This document shows, in pieces, positions 11,963 through 24,000 of a stretch of DNA of 64,000 nucleotides. The notes beneath the pieces were generated by a model, which saw nothing but the letters and a program-made list of their open reading frames with translations, searched no databases and was not told the DNA's origin. Position numbers and translations under genes: made by a program. Where the stretch lies: contig OY986974.1 of assembly GCA_963920575.1 (NCBI GenBank), positions 5,629,049 to 5,693,048 on the forward strand. The letters are read 5' to 3'. The first letter of the stretch is position 1, and each line of letters starts with the position of its first letter. The stretch comes from Narthecium ossifragum. Taxonomy: Eukaryota; Streptophyta; Magnoliopsida; Dioscoreales; Nartheciaceae.

Positions 11963-14701
11963 TTGTGGCACAAACGTCTGGCTCATATATCCAGGGAAAG
12001 GATGGAGAGATTAGTAAAGAATGAGATTCTCTCAAATATTGACTTTACTGATTTCAATATGTGTGTGGATTGTATTAAAGGAAAACAAACCAAACACATA
12101 AAGAAAGGTGCTACAAGAAGTGGAGGACTTTTAGAGATTATTCATACATACATTTGTGGGCCTTTCGACTCACCATCTTTGAATGGAGAAAAGTATTTTA
12201 TCACCTTTATAGATGATTTTTCATGTTATTGTTATGTCTATTTATTGTATAAAAAATCTCAAGCAGTACATGCTTTAAAGGTGTACATTACTGAGGTTGA
12301 AAGGCAATTAGACAAAAAGGTGAAAATCATAAGGTCTGATAGAGGTGGTGAGTATTATGGAAGGTATGACAGAATAAGACAATGTCCTGGACCGTTTGCT
12401 AAACTCCTTGAAGAGCATGGCATTTGTGCACAGTACACAATGCCTGGTAAGCCACAGCAAAATGGGGTAGCTGAAAGGCGTAATCGTACTATCATGGATA
12501 TGGTTAGGACTATGTTAAGTAACTCCTCATTACCCATTTCATTGTGGATGGAAGCTCTTAAGACTGCTGTTTATTTAATTAATCGGATTCCTAGTAAGGC
12601 AGTTCCAAAGACTCCTTTTGAACTGTGGACTGGAAGGAAACCGAGCTTAAGACACCTACATGTTTGGGGTTGTCCAGCGGAGGCTAGAATTTATAATCCA
12701 CATGAAAAGAAATTGGATTCTAGAACAGTAAGTGGATACTTCATCGGTTATCCAGAGAAATCCAAGGGGTATAGGTTTTATTATAACCATAGTACAAGAA
12801 TTGTAGAAACCAGAAATGCCAGATTCCTTGAGGATGGTGAAATCAGTGGGAGTGATAAATCACGTAATGTGGTTATTCAAGAAGTTAGGGTACATGTCCC
12901 AATACCTATAACTTCTAACAAAACTATTGTTCTTCCAGTTGTAGAACAACCTAACAACATGGAACAAGATTCTAATGTTCAATCACCCCATAATGAGATT
13001 ATCACCGATGACCCTATTGTAGAAGAACCACAAGAAATAACATTAAAAAGATCTCAAAGAGAAAAGAGACCAGCTATTTCAGATGATTATGTAGTATATC
13101 TACAGGAATCTGATATAGGGATAAGTACAGATCCGGTCTCGTTTTCACAAGCCATAGAAAGCAAAGATTCTGATAAATGGGTTAATGCCATGAATGATGA
13201 GTTGAAATCCATGGAGACAAATAATGTCTGGGATCTCGTTGAGTTGCCTGAAGGTTTCAAGCCAATGGGCTATAAGTGGGTCTTTAAGACCAAGCGTGAC
13301 TCGAAGGGCAACATAGAACGACATAAAGCCAGACTTGTAGCCAAAGGATTCACTCAGAAAGGAGGTATTGATTACAAAGAGACCTTCTCTCCTGTATCCA
13401 AGAAGGACTCATTTAAAATCATAATGGCTTTGGTGGCTCATTTTGATTTTGAGTTACACCAAATGGATGTGAAAACTGCTTTCCTGAATGGGAGTTTAGA
13501 TGAAGAAGTCTATATGAATCAGCCTGAAGGTTTCTCAATTAAGAGAAAGGAGCATATGGTATGCAAATTAAAGAAGTTAATATATGGACTTAAACAGGCT
13601 TCCAGACAATGGTATCTCAAGTTCAATGATACCATCACCACCTTTGGATTTAAGGAAAACACTATTGATCGGTGTATATATCTAAAGGTCAGTGGGAGTA
13701 AGTTTATTTTTCTGATTCTATATGTTGATGATATATTGCTTGCCAGCAGTGATCTTGGCATGTTGCATGAAGCCAAGAAATTTCTTTCTAAGAATTTTGA
13801 AGTGAAAGATATGGGTGAGGCAATCTACGTGATAGGAATTGAAATATTCCGGGATCGATCACGTGGCTTGTTAGGATTGTCTCAGAAAGCATATCTTGAG
13901 AATATTCTAGAGAGATTTAATATGGTTAATTGCGCAGCCAGTGTTGCTCCTGTTCAGAAAGGAGATAAATTAAGTTTAATGCAATGTCCACAGAATGAAT
14001 TGGAATGCAAGCAGATGGATGGAATTCCATATGCATCCGTTGTTGGAAGCTTAATGTATGCACAGACTTGTATCAGACCAGACATAAGCTTTGCAGTTGG
14101 CTTGTTAGGGAGATACCAAAGTAACCCCGGAATAGAACATTGGAAAGTTGCAAAGAAAGTGTTAAGGTACTTGAAGGGAACCAAATACTACATGCTCACA
14201 TTTAAGAGGACTGATCAACTGGAGGTAATTGGTTACTCCGACTCAGACTTTGCAGGCTACGTTGATAGTCGCAAGTCTACCTTTGGATATTTGTTCCTAT
14301 TAGCTGGAGGGGCAATATCATGGAAAAGCGCCAAGCAGACTGTAGTTGCAGCATCCACTATTGAAGCTGAATTTGTGGCGTGCTTTGAGGCCACCGTTCA
14401 TGGATTATGGTTGCGGAATTTTATCTCAGGACTTGGAATTGTCGACACTATTGCCAAGCCGTTGAGAATTTATTGTGATAATACCGCAGCAGTCTTCTTC
14501 TCCAAAAACGACAAATATTCTAATGGTACTAAGCATATGGAGCTCAAATATTTTGCCGTTAAGGAAAAAGTTCAGAAACAAAAGGTGTCTATAGAGCACA
14601 TAAGTACTGAGCTCATGATTGCAGATCCTCTAACTAAAGGGTTGCCGCCAAAGAATTTTATAGCACATGTTGCTAGAATGGGCCTTGGTTGTAACCCATG
14701 A
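11963..14701 (+). CDS. pol: copia-1 Pol: integrase, reverse transcriptase, RNase H
   Basis: An uninterrupted 912-codon frame. In order: the GAG-pre-integrase motif [17 protein letters not shown] at the start; integrase core with [20 protein letters not shown] and [16 protein letters not shown] (the D, D and E residues); RT with [21 protein letters not shown] and the catalytic [11 protein letters not shown] near residue 595; and RNase H with [12 protein letters not shown] and IYCDNTAAV. The integrase-before-RT order is diagnostic of Ty1-copia. The ATG at 11963 is not a true start: this is the downstream part of a gag-pol polyprotein cut off by the frameshift just upstream. All visible catalytic residues are intact, so the enzymes might still work if expressed. 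Confidence 0.92.
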   Translation: MWHKRLAHISRERMERLVKNEILSNIDFTDFNMCVDCIKGKQTKHIKKGATRSGGLLEIIHTYICGPFDSPSLNGEKYFITFIDDFSCYCYVYLLYKKSQAVHALKVYITEVERQLDKKVKIIRSDRGGEYYGRYDRIRQCPGPFAKLLEEHGICAQYTMPGKPQQNGVAERRNRTIMDMVRTMLSNSSLPISLWMEALKTAVYLINRIPSKAVPKTPFELWTGRKPSLRHLHVWGCPAEARIYNPHEKKLDSRTVSGYFIGYPEKSKGYRFYYNHSTRIVETRNARFLEDGEISGSDKSRNVVIQEVRVHVPIPITSNKTIVLPVVEQPNNMEQDSNVQSPHNEIITDDPIVEEPQEITLKRSQREKRPAISDDYVVYLQESDIGISTDPVSFSQAIESKDSDKWVNAMNDELKSMETNNVWDLVELPEGFKPMGYKWVFKTKRDSKGNIERHKARLVAKGFTQKGGIDYKETFSPVSKKDSFKIIMALVAHFDFELHQMDVKTAFLNGSLDEEVYMNQPEGFSIKRKEHMVCKLKKLIYGLKQASRQWYLKFNDTITTFGFKENTIDRCIYLKVSGSKFIFLILYVDDILLASSDLGMLHEAKKFLSKNFEVKDMGEAIYVIGIEIFRDRSRGLLGLSQKAYLENILERFNMVNCAASVAPVQKGDKLSLMQCPQNELECKQMDGIPYASVVGSLMYAQTCIRPDISFAVGLLGRYQSNPGIEHWKVAKKVLRYLKGTKYYMLTFKRTDQLEVIGYSDSDFAGYVDSRKSTFGYLFLLAGGAISWKSAKQTVVAASTIEAEFVACFEATVHGLWLRNFISGLGIVDTIAKPLRIYCDNTAAVFFSKNDKYSNGTKHMELKYFAVKEKVQKQKVSIEHISTELMIADPLTKGLPPKNFIAHVARMGLGCNP

Positions 14702-14732
14702 CTTATTTGAGGATTATTTATGTTTATTGCTT

Positions 14733-14846
14733 GGGTTATTTACATATATACCCTAAATAAACTTTCAAAATACATATTTACCCCTACATTCTTCATATTT
14801 TCATATATACCCCTGAAAAGTTCAAATAATCTCAAAAATACCCTTC
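14733..14846 (+). repeat. MULE left terminal inverted repeat
   Basis: 114 bp, matching the complement of 17577-17690 with only a few mismatches; homology stops abruptly after 'atacccttc'. Confidence 0.92.
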
Positions 14847-15828
14847 GGGTTAGTTACCATGGAATCCAGTGGGAATATTCCCAACGCCGTTAACATTAGC
14901 AGGGGAAAAGATAGTTTTGTCCTTGGAGTATTGTTGCAGTGATACAAACCCTTATTTAAACCCCTGCATCCTTCAATGGCGTCATATTCTTCCTTCAAGC
15001 CCTAGGTTTCAAAATACGCCATTGTTGCCGACATCGAGCTCGCCCACGAAGTTAGATCGCCCCCACGACTAAAAATCCGTGCAAGGCCTCGCATTTTTGG
15101 TGAAGATCCGTCGGGTTTGGGACCAACTTCTCCATGGCCCTGACGAAGAATAGTAGATGGGCATCATCCGGGTCATCTTCTCCAGCAGCTTCATCCGGCT
15201 TTGATTGCAAGGTCATCCTTTGCGGTTGCAAAGAGTCATGTCCTGTTTGTATATCTGAACGCCATTGTTAGTAACTGTCATTGCATAGTGAATAACTCTT
15301 ACATTCTGAACCCCAATGCAATTCAACAAATTTATTCAACAAACAAACTTGCTACATAAAACATATGCAACACATTCAGCTAATTTATTCAACAAAATAT
15401 GCATAGTACAAAACTGCAACATACCTGATTTCTTTGACTCGAGGGATAGATCCCTCTTGCAATGGTTCATGTGGACTAACATACATGCCAGCAAGGGGAT
15501 CTTCCATAACATCATCATCCATAACTTTCCCTCTTGCAATGCATATAACTAAGTGATGAAGTATTCAATCAATGCAATGTGCTCATCCAAAAAACATACT
15601 CAAAAAAATATCCCATCCGTAAAAAAAAACATCACTCTTGCAATGTACTCAACCCATGCATAGAACAAAACTGCAACATGCTCAACTAATGGGAAAAACT
15701 GCAACATACCTTATATCTTGGACTCGAGGGTTGCATCCCTCTTGCAATGGTCCCTTGATAACGTACATATCAGCAAGATTATCATTCATAGCTCTCCCAA
15801 TTTAGGTCAGGCAAGCTGTAGAAAACCC
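14847..15828. other. MULE interior with a roughly 110-bp direct duplication
   Basis: Two similar blocks (about 15412-15527 and 15698-15797) share 'ctgcaacatacct', 'gactcgagggat/tt' and 'atccctcttgcaatggt'. No protein domain is recognisable; it may be captured host DNA. Confidence 0.5.
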
Positions 15829-17277
15829 TGATCGCTCACAAACATTGTCGTTAAAACGTTATAAACTCAATCAAATATTAAATTTATATCCTTATTCAAT
15901 CACTAAATTACTAGGTAGAAATAGCAGTGAAGTCGGGAGTCGATCCACAGGGAAAACGTTGGAAATCAAAATCAATTCTCAAAACCCTAAAACTAAGCAA
16001 AAGGATCAAAGATAGGATAGATTAAACTAATGAAGAAAAGAGATAAAAGAGATAAAATATTGATCAATTTGAATCAATGGAGTAGTTACTTAGGAATTAC
16101 TCAATCCACCCTAGTTTCATTATTAGTCTTCTCTAGTTATCATCTTGTTCCCTTCTCTCAACATTATGGATCATATGGCTACAAGCACACATGAATCCCT
16201 AAATGAAAGTTAATGTTCCCAACGGCATAACCTATCTTTGTTTGGCATAGATTGTCTTTGGTCCTACGATTACTTTAAATTATACTACTCCTAATGACCT
16301 TGGCACAACCTATTTTCGCGTAGCATAGCTTATCTCAAAGGCAAACCAATAACTTCATGAAAACCATCTAATAAATCTCTACAATCAATCACAGAAATCA
16401 TGTAGGACTGAAAGTACGACAAGGAACTCTGTTCCCTCAACTCTATTAACAATAAAACTATATTTATGAGATCATGTTGAGAAGAAGTTTACAAGAATCC
16501 AACTAAAGAAAAACCAAAACTACACTAGGGTTTCATGAAAAATCCTAAGTACAAGAATTAGCAACTCATCTCTTGGATGAAAGCCATCGGGTTGGAATAG
16601 GAAGCTGTCACCATCCACATCCTCTCCATCTTCTTCTTCCTCCTCCAAAGATTGTCAAAAAGATGAGAAGTTTTGCTGGAATAACCCCTTTTTTATAATA
16701 AAAACCCTTAATCCCGGAATTAGGGTTATGGCTAAGTTGAGTTGGATCTCTAGTGCAACTCGGAATTCCTAGTTTAATTCTGACTGCCTCTTCTGGTCGC
16801 AACTGGGTTCAACCCATCCGGAATTTGGAATTGTGCTTAACAGGAAAGATGTAGATTAGGAAGTTTTTTATCCTCCCCCAAAGATTTTATAATATTCAGA
16901 CTTATGTGGAATATTTGGCGAATATTCTCTTGAGCATCGACGGACCAGTTTCCAGCAGCTGTATATCTTCATAGTCTTCAAAACTGGTATTAATCTGTAT
17001 GGAATCTCGCCAAGTGTCCAACATGAAAGTTGTTCATCTCTTAGTCCTTTACCGCCTCCCAAAGTTTCAGAATATTTCGACCTTTGTAAAATATTTGACG
17101 AATATATTACTGACGGTCGACGAAGCAGTTTATTTAGTCATTTTAGCTGAATTTCTTGTATTTCTTCTCAAAGCATGATTAAACCTGATATCAACTAACA
17201 AGCTATCAAATACAACTACTCTAGGCATAACAAAGCTAAGTTAAGGGGTTTAATCATGAACATTTAGTGACTTATCA
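15829..17277 (-). repeat. Gypsy-type solo LTR nested in the MULE
   Basis: 1449 bp from tgatcgctcacaaac to gtgacttatca, bounded by a perfect 5-bp duplication aaccc (15824-15828 and 17278-17282). It aligns along its length with the LTRs at 51079 and 58908 (shared start, 'gagtcga.ccacaggg', 'gcttagcat', 'gaactctgttccctcaactct', end), so it is a diverged member of that family. Orientation is assigned by analogy with the complete element, whose genes read on the minus strand. A single LTR with an intact duplication means LTR-LTR recombination removed the body. Confidence 0.9.
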
Positions 17278-17282
17278 AACCC

Positions 17283-17576
17283 TAAGAGAGGTGAATGGGT
17301 GCAACGATCGATGGGCGCGGTGAAGTCGATCGACGGGTATCGACGTCGGTGAAGCCGATCGATGGGTGTGGAGGAAACCCTAGGAGGTGATCACTGTGTG
17401 CAACGATAGGAACATATGAAAACTTAGGAGATATGTATGTTAATGATCGCGCGGGAAAATCTTTAGGAGATGCCCAATTAAAGCCTAGATATGTGGTGGG
17501 GGTATTTAAGTAAAGTTACCCAGCCCGGTTAGAATTTAACCCATGGTTAGGTGACTTAACCTGACGGAAGTACATG
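17283..17576. other. MULE interior, right part
   Basis: Contains repeated 'cgatcgatgggc/gaagtcgatcgacggg' words (17305-17370). No gene recognised. Confidence 0.4.
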
Positions 17577-17690
17577 GAAGGGTATTTTTGAGATTATTTG
17601 AACTTTTCAGGGGTATATATGAAAATATGAAGAATGCAGGGGTAAATATGTATTTTGAAAGTTTTTTGAGGGTATATTTGTAAATAACCC
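17577..17690 (-). repeat. MULE right terminal inverted repeat
   Basis: 114 bp, inverted partner of 14733-14846, followed directly by the second ttattgctt. Confidence 0.92.
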
Positions 17691-17699
17691 TTATTGCTT

Positions 17700-18066
17700 T
17701 TGACATTTTGAGATCTCATTAAAAGAACTTGTTTCTGATATTATTTCTTTCATGCTTTCCATCATGTACATGCATGCTATGAGAATGGATTGTGTAGACA
17801 GGAATGGTCTCTGACAAAGACATTATGTTGGACCTTATGTATGATTCTTTTTTTGGGTCATAGTTAAATAGTTTGCTAATATTGTAGTACATGGAAGGGA
17901 CAATTTCAATCTATGAAATCTACCGCCATGACTCGAACTAGCAGACTGTTTGATTGTGATGTAATGATAACCATGTTAAGAGTATAGTGGGGTAACCTAA
18001 TGCGCGCTTAATGTTTACCTTATCATTTTCAATTAGTATTATTGTCATGTGGATCAAGTGGGAGAA
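17700..18066 (+). other. copia-1 3' noncoding region and polypurine tract
   Basis: No open frame. It ends in gtgggagaa (18058-18066) immediately before the 3' LTR, the expected plus-strand primer position. Confidence 0.7.
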
Positions 18067-18542
18067 TGTTAGAAATTTAATTAATGACCCACATGATTTA
18101 TCTGATAATATAATGACTATTTGAAATTATAGAGATAAGGTTATCTATTCACCCATCTAATAACTTACGTATCCTACCTGACTCGTATACGTATCTAATG
18201 GATAAGTGAGAATTATTATCTCTCCTATTGTGCGACTTTGATGGGAAGTGCACGTAATGTGAAATAGAAAAAACCGGTCCTCTCTCTACCCGATATATAT
18301 TAAAAAAAATATACAGAATCCTATCATCTGTGACATTAAAGAGAAATGGGGTTTTGAGAGAGAAATTGGTTTTCTACAAGGAAGGAGGAGATAGCAGCGA
18401 GGACGAACACACTAATGGACAAAGGTATGTGCCTTCTATTAATGACGCTTCCGCTTAATCGTCGTTACGTGGTATATGGATAAAAGCATGAAAGTTAAAG
18501 ATCCGTACAGGTTAATAGTTTGATTCAATATGTATGTTTACA
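18067..18542 (+). repeat. copia-1 3' LTR
   Basis: 476 bp; differs from the 5' LTR by four substitutions and one extra A. Followed by the ctaac duplication. Confidence 0.95.
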
Positions 18543-18547
18543 CTAAC

Positions 18548-19750
18548 ACCAGGCAAGATCCAGACCGGCAATTCCACACTACCAAGAAGGCCAAACAACA
18601 TCCAACAATCACCAAGATGCAACACAATGCTTGCTAGTTTTGAGTAATTTGGACCACTCATTATGCAAGTTATCATGAGCATTTTTTAATCTGACATTTC
18701 TCAAAGGCTTTTGTTGAGACTTTAATTAGAAGTACTACTTGGTTTTCAACTCCTTCAAAGTTTTGATATCTCACAGGTTGAAGAGAAGAAGTTGGAGATG
18801 GTAATTGCCTCACTATCAACTTTAGTGGAAGAAAAGGAGAAACTTGCATCGAGTCAGGAAAAATAATCCTCAACTTGTGCATACACCTGCTTCCAAACAA
18901 GACTCTCTGCCAGAGTAGTATCACATCAAATCAAAAGAACAATAGACAGCTATTGCAGAGCCCATACAAAATCGAATCAGAAGAAAGGTTTTGGATTTCT
19001 AGAATTGAAAATTAAAGTATTGCTTGAATTTTTAAAATCAAATAATGCACATAGGGATACCATTCACCGCGATTTTTTCTATCAAATTGGAGACCCACAT
19101 CTTGAGTACCGTCCGATGGGGTCTCGGAAGAGGAGGAATGAAAAACGCCCTTCACTTCATCGGTGGTGTCCCGACTAGGTAGGGAGGACACTGTTGGGAG
19201 AGAGGAGATGACAGGGAGAGATGACGGGGCTTGAGGGGGGGGAGGGGGGGCGGGGGGTCGCGGCCAAGTATGCCGGCGGTTTGAAGGGGCGACTAAGGGG
19301 AGAGGAGATCGGCTTGAAGGGGCGACGATTTTCCCAGACAAGGGGGGAGACGATCAGCTTGAAGGGGCGACGATGTTCCCGTACTCGAGGAATCCGGCAG
19401 CGTGAAGGTGCGACGACGTTCCCGAACTCTCGAGGAAGCCGACAGCATGAAGGTGAGATGGCGAGGAGAGGGAGAGACGATCGGGGAGAGAGAGCGGTGT
19501 AGGTTTAGCCAAGGATAACTAAGGAAATATGGGGAAAAAATAACGGTGTATATAACATTTAAATAAGATTTCAAATGTACTTGCGATATACTTAGTAATC
19601 GCAGTCTCCTTAGAAGTTGCTGCGGTGTAGATAGAACGACCCTAAAGAATAACATGTGTCTCCTCAATTGTCCTAAAAATTCAAAATTTAAAAGATAATA
19701 CAATTTAGATGAATTGTGCTTCGAGTCTGGGTTTTAACAATTATGCAGGG
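18548..19750. other. Intergenic between two retrotransposons
   Basis: 18548-19000 has no recognisable gene. A minus-strand frame of 109 codons (19341-19012) begins with a proline-rich stretch; I recognise no domain. Confidence 0.35.
19205..19500 (+). repeat. G-rich degenerate tandem repeat with G-quadruplex potential
   Basis: Four or five degenerate copies of a unit of about 45 bp built on 'gcttgaaggggcgacgatgttccc' (given in part). Just upstream, 19225-19257 has four G runs of 4, 8, 7 and 6 with single- to few-base spacers. Confidence 0.6.
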
Positions 19751-21016
19751 TGTTAGCCAAAATAATGGCTAAATCATAAATGACGGACACGTAAGCAAAA
19801 GTCAATTTTAAATGAACGATAACTTCATAATCTTATCGACCAGATGAAACCTATCGACCAAATGAACGATAGAATCTATCGACCAAATGGACGATAAAAT
19901 ATCGACCAAATGAAACGATGGAATCTATCGACCAAAATGGACGATAGAATTTTAACCAAATGGACGATATCGTCCATATGGCACCGTCATTTAAAGGATT
20001 ATGGACGATTATCGCCCAAAAGTCATAATTGGACATGTTACTCAATTTTATCGTCCAAAAGCAATTAACACGTGTGCCAAATATGGTTAAAAAACACATG
20101 CAGGTATGACGTGGACAAGAAACGATAAGTAAGCCAGCATAATCATGACGTATGCAATGAACGAGAATCAACCACGTGTACTCTCCAAACCAGACACGAA
20201 CGTGGGAGAAGCTGTTACGGAGCAGTTCGCACACGATCTCCTCCTTTCACGCCATCAACCCTCAAGACGGGAGCAGTTATTCAGTTCCTTAGTATAAATA
20301 GCTTCTCTTCTCCACTGTAAAGCCCCCCGACAATCTGTAACCTGCTCATAAGCATGGCTTTCGTTTCTTTTGTACCTGTAAGTTGATTAATAAAGCTTTC
20401 AGTTTGATTAATGGCGTCTCTTATTGCTTTCTTAGTATAATTTCGATAATGTAGTCGTTTTAGTCGTCTTCTCTTCTTTTATTTCTGTTTTGTAGTTTTA
20501 GATTAATGGATTTGTTTCCGTTTCTGTTTTTCTGTCTGTTTCTTTTCCATAGTTCAACTAAGTTAAATTAGTTATAAGTAAGATTAAATTAGTCTTTTAA
20601 TTACTGTTTTCGTTATTCATGATCATAGGAGTATTTTAAGATTAATTTTAGGTTTAATTAGTCCTTTTATTGCTTTTCTTACAGTTTTCTTTACTGTTTT
20701 CCATTAGAGTAAGTTATTGCTTTCTTAGATTAAGTTAATCCATAGATTTAAATGCATTTCTTAGATTCAGTAATTTAAGTTGATCTTTATGCTTTATTTA
20801 ATTTCGTAGTTTTAGATAACTTGAAGCTTTTCTTAAGTTAATCTTGATAATTAGATTATTTAATTAGGTCTAATCTAGATTTCCATATTACTTGACATCT
20901 CTGGTTCATTAATTTGAAAGAGTAGAACTAAACTGCAATCGTTTGATACTTAAGTGTGGAATAGGATTTTGACTTTGACTATTTGACCGGTCAACGGTCG
21001 GATTTCCTCTCTAACA
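19751..21016 (+). repeat. Tat-element 5' LTR
   Basis: 1266 bp, TGTTAGCC...CTAACA. The first 320 bp (U3) contain 12 copies of ATCGNCCA or its complement. A TATA-like 'tataaata' is at about 20292, followed by a T-rich R-U5. Confidence 0.95.
19844..20070. promoter_or_regulatory. ATCGNCCA/TGGNCGAT motif cluster in U3
   Basis: Twelve octamers in both orientations, several in 'atcgaccaaatggacgat' arrangement with two half-sites facing each other. The same cluster recurs at 33300-33526 in the other LTR. It could be a binding site for an activator, silencer or element-encoded protein; function is inferred from repetition only. Confidence 0.6.
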
Positions 21017-21021
21017 TTTTT

Positions 21022-21040
21022 TGGCACGCCCGGTGGGACC
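21022..21040 (+). promoter_or_regulatory. Tat-element primer-binding site
   Basis: tggcacgcccggtgggacc begins five bases after the LTR, with the TGG start expected of a tRNA CCA complement. I cannot name the tRNA from memory. Confidence 0.7.
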
Positions 21041-21054
21041 TGTGTCAAGTCTTT

Positions 21055-24000
21055 ATGGAAGTCGGTCAAGTTGGACCAGACGGAATGGTCATCACTAGGA
21101 CTGGGTTTGACACCAATAGTGGTAGTGGAAACGTCGTCAATCAGGGCGATGGCCAACAAAGTCCAATTACGGTCGAGGAAGAACCTGTTCTTTTTCCACC
21201 TCTCGACCAATCACATATTCCTCCACCTGTTCCCCCACCACACATAGAATATCGAGATAGGGTGGTGTATCGCTCTGTCGAGCGGGGGAACTCGTCGGCC
21301 AGAGTTGGCCTAGATCCAGGAAATATAACGTCAAATACAGCCCAAAATATGGTCGACGAAGCTTTACATGCTAACAACCAGCAAATGGCAAGTCATATTG
21401 CCACTGCTCTAAGGCCTTTTATTGACACTATGCAGACTTTTATAAACGCAACTTTGTCTCAGGCAAACCCTGGATCAAATGTTGCTAGGCCTGCCATGTC
21501 TGCAATCCCTATCGGCCAAAACCCCACCCAAAACAATCGTCCATTTCCGCCCAATACGGTCATGGGACCTGGTGGTAACAACGGTTTTGTTCTTTTACAA
21601 AATCCAATGCATAGCCAAAACCGTGTCGGCCAAAATAGCCAAGTTGGCCAAACTAGTACAACCCATTATCGGCCATCGATGAACAACGATAATAATCTAA
21701 GACCAAATTTAATTGGTCAAACATCTGGGTTGTTTCCATCGCCAACACAAATACCTCATAATAATGAGGTGTTAACTCCAGGGGCAATACCAAACAATGG
21801 TGTCCCTCCTCTTCAAGGAGTTCAAGGTGGTGTTGTGCCTCATGTACAGGGAGTGCCTAATAATGGAATTCCTTTAGGTCAGGGTATACCAGTAGGTGGA
21901 ATGCCTTTGGTTATGGGCGAGAACATTCCTCAAAACATTCCCCAGAATGTTCCTCCTAATGGCCAGAACATTCATTTACCCAAATAATGGCCAGAACTTC
22001 GTTTACCCAAATAATGGCCAAAACATGGTTTACCCGAACAATGGCCAAAACCTTGTTTACCCAAACAATGTCCAAAACCCTGTTAACCTAAACAATGGTC
22101 AAAATGTTTTCCAAAATAATGGCCAAAATATCGGCCAAAATAATAATTTGGATGCTCAAGGCCAGGGGTTTCCACAGAATAACTATGGGCAATTATGTGG
22201 TCAAGTTAATCGGCCAGTAGGCAATAATTTTTATAATCAAAGAATGGCCGATGGACAACGCATGGGTGATATCCCCTATCAGAATAATTATCGACCATAT
22301 GAGGCACCTATGTATTATGCACGACCACAAAACGAACAGTACGACCAAGTGTACAACAACCCTCTTTATAATCAGGCCGATGCTCTACGTGAACAAATTG
22401 CCGAGATTCTACAAGAGCAAATAGGTTTAGGACGACCAGCTACTCGTCCAACTTATAGGAAGCCTTATCCCGATTGGGTTGACCAAATGCATCCGTTTCC
22501 TAGGAACTATAGAGTTCCAGAGTTTACTATGTTTTCTGGGGTAGATGAGATATCGACCATTGAACATATAGAGAAGTTCTCCATGCAATGTGGAGACATG
22601 AGCGATTTTGTCAAACTTAGACTATTCCCTAACTCTTTATCCGGGGTAGCTTATTCATGGTTCATTAAGCTATCGCCCAACTCTATTCAAAATTGGCAGC
22701 AAATGGAACATGCGTTCCATTCTCAATTTTATAAATCAGAACCGGAAATCACAATGGCCGATTTAGCTCAACTTAGACAACGGCCAGATGAGAATGCTGA
22801 ATCATTTTTACAAAGATTTAAAAGAGCGAGAAGTAGATGTTTTATTCCTTTGCCTGAAAGGGAATTTGTAAAAATCGCTCAAAGTGGATTAGCCTTTGAA
22901 CTTAAGAAGAAGTTTCAAGACAGAGATTTTATTGACCTATTTCAACTGCAGACTAGCGCAATACGCTATGAGCAATTGTTGAGGGAAGAAGATCAAATGA
23001 AATCCTCTTCCAAGGGAACTTATTATAGAGATACTAACTATGAGATAAACCAAGTTAGTGAAGTAGATGAAGAAAACTACAACATGAACGATGTTTGTTT
23101 GGCCGAGCTCCTTAAAGGAAAACTTTACATATGTAAAGCTCTTGCCAAACTTGAGCGAGAACTTAAGGGTAAAGAAGTAATTAGAGACGGTAAACGTCCA
23201 ATGCGGAAGTTTTCTTTTGATGTTTCAAAGGCTGATCAAATCTTTGATCAATTACTCAAAGATAAACAAGTTAAATTAAAAGATGGACATGCTATGCCAA
23301 GCCTTGATGAGATCAAGGGCAAAAGATATTGTAAGTGGCATAATGCTTGGTCGCATCACACTAACCAATGTTTGGTTTTCCGTAATGTTTTGCAGGATGC
23401 GATTGATTCCGGTAGGATTGGTTTCCCAGTCAAACACATGGGAGTTGATGCAAATCCTTTCCCTAAGGCTGCTCCAGTGGGGATGGTGCTGACTGACGTG
23501 GCGAACTTCAAATTGCCAAAATTCAAGATCGTCATCGATGAAACTGAGGACGACAATCGTCCAGACGTCTTCGCAAGACTTGGTCAAGACGAAGGAAAGG
23601 AACCTGCCATTCCACATGTCTGCCCAAGATGCCATTGGGATCTCAGTCGCCCGATGACACCTTTCTCCGGGACCAAGTTTCCTCATTCACAGTCAAGGCA
23701 GTGGAACCGAGTTAAGCCTCATGTGTACCCAAAAAGTTTTATGCCTCAGCCTTACAAGCCAGAGCGATGGTACAACTACAATTGCTATACTCGTCGCTCA
23801 GTCCCTGTGGAGGAGATGACAAGGACTCAGTACCGTCACCACCAGAAGAAATATGGCCAGATGATGAAGGCCAAGCAAGCCCAGGAAACCAACCCAAGTC
23901 AGGATGAGGAGGTTGAGTACATTGAAGAAGATGTTGCTGTTCCCAATCCAACAAAATCTTCAAAAAGCAAGTTCCGTCGTTCAAATAAGGATGATGATGA

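Larger units (their letters stand above)
14733..17690. mobile_element. Non-autonomous Mutator-like element (MULE) nested in copia-1
   Basis: It begins gggttatttacatatatacc and ends in the inverted complement, with 114-bp terminal inverted repeats and a perfect 9-bp target duplication ttattgctt (14724-14732 and 17691-17699). Nine-base duplications with long TIRs are the Mutator signature. At 2958 bp it has no transposase frame, so it would need one in trans. It lies between the pol stop and the 3' LTR of copia-1. About half its length is a later solo-LTR insertion. Confidence 0.93.
8500..18542 (+). mobile_element. Ty1-copia LTR retrotransposon (copia-1), with nested insertions
   Basis: Two LTRs (8500-8974 and 18067-18542) begin TG and end CA and differ by four substitutions and one A-run indel that I could count. 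They are flanked by a perfect 5-bp target duplication, ctaac (8495-8499 and 18543-18547). Inside are a primer-binding site, gag, and a pol with protease, integrase, RT, RNase H order, which defines copia. The element is 10 kb rather than about 5 kb because it took in a Mutator-like element (14733-17690) and probably an LTR-like insertion (9722-10288). Two in-frame stops and one frameshift break gag-pol, so it is not autonomous now. Confidence 0.95.

Noticed and set aside
14733..17690. Autonomous transposon
   Set aside because: No transposase-like frame in the non-LTR part of the interior.
19851..20234. 127-codon minus-strand frame, repeated almost identically at 33307-33690
   Set aside because: It lies wholly in the LTR and is repeated only because LTRs are copies of each other; the peptide has no domain.
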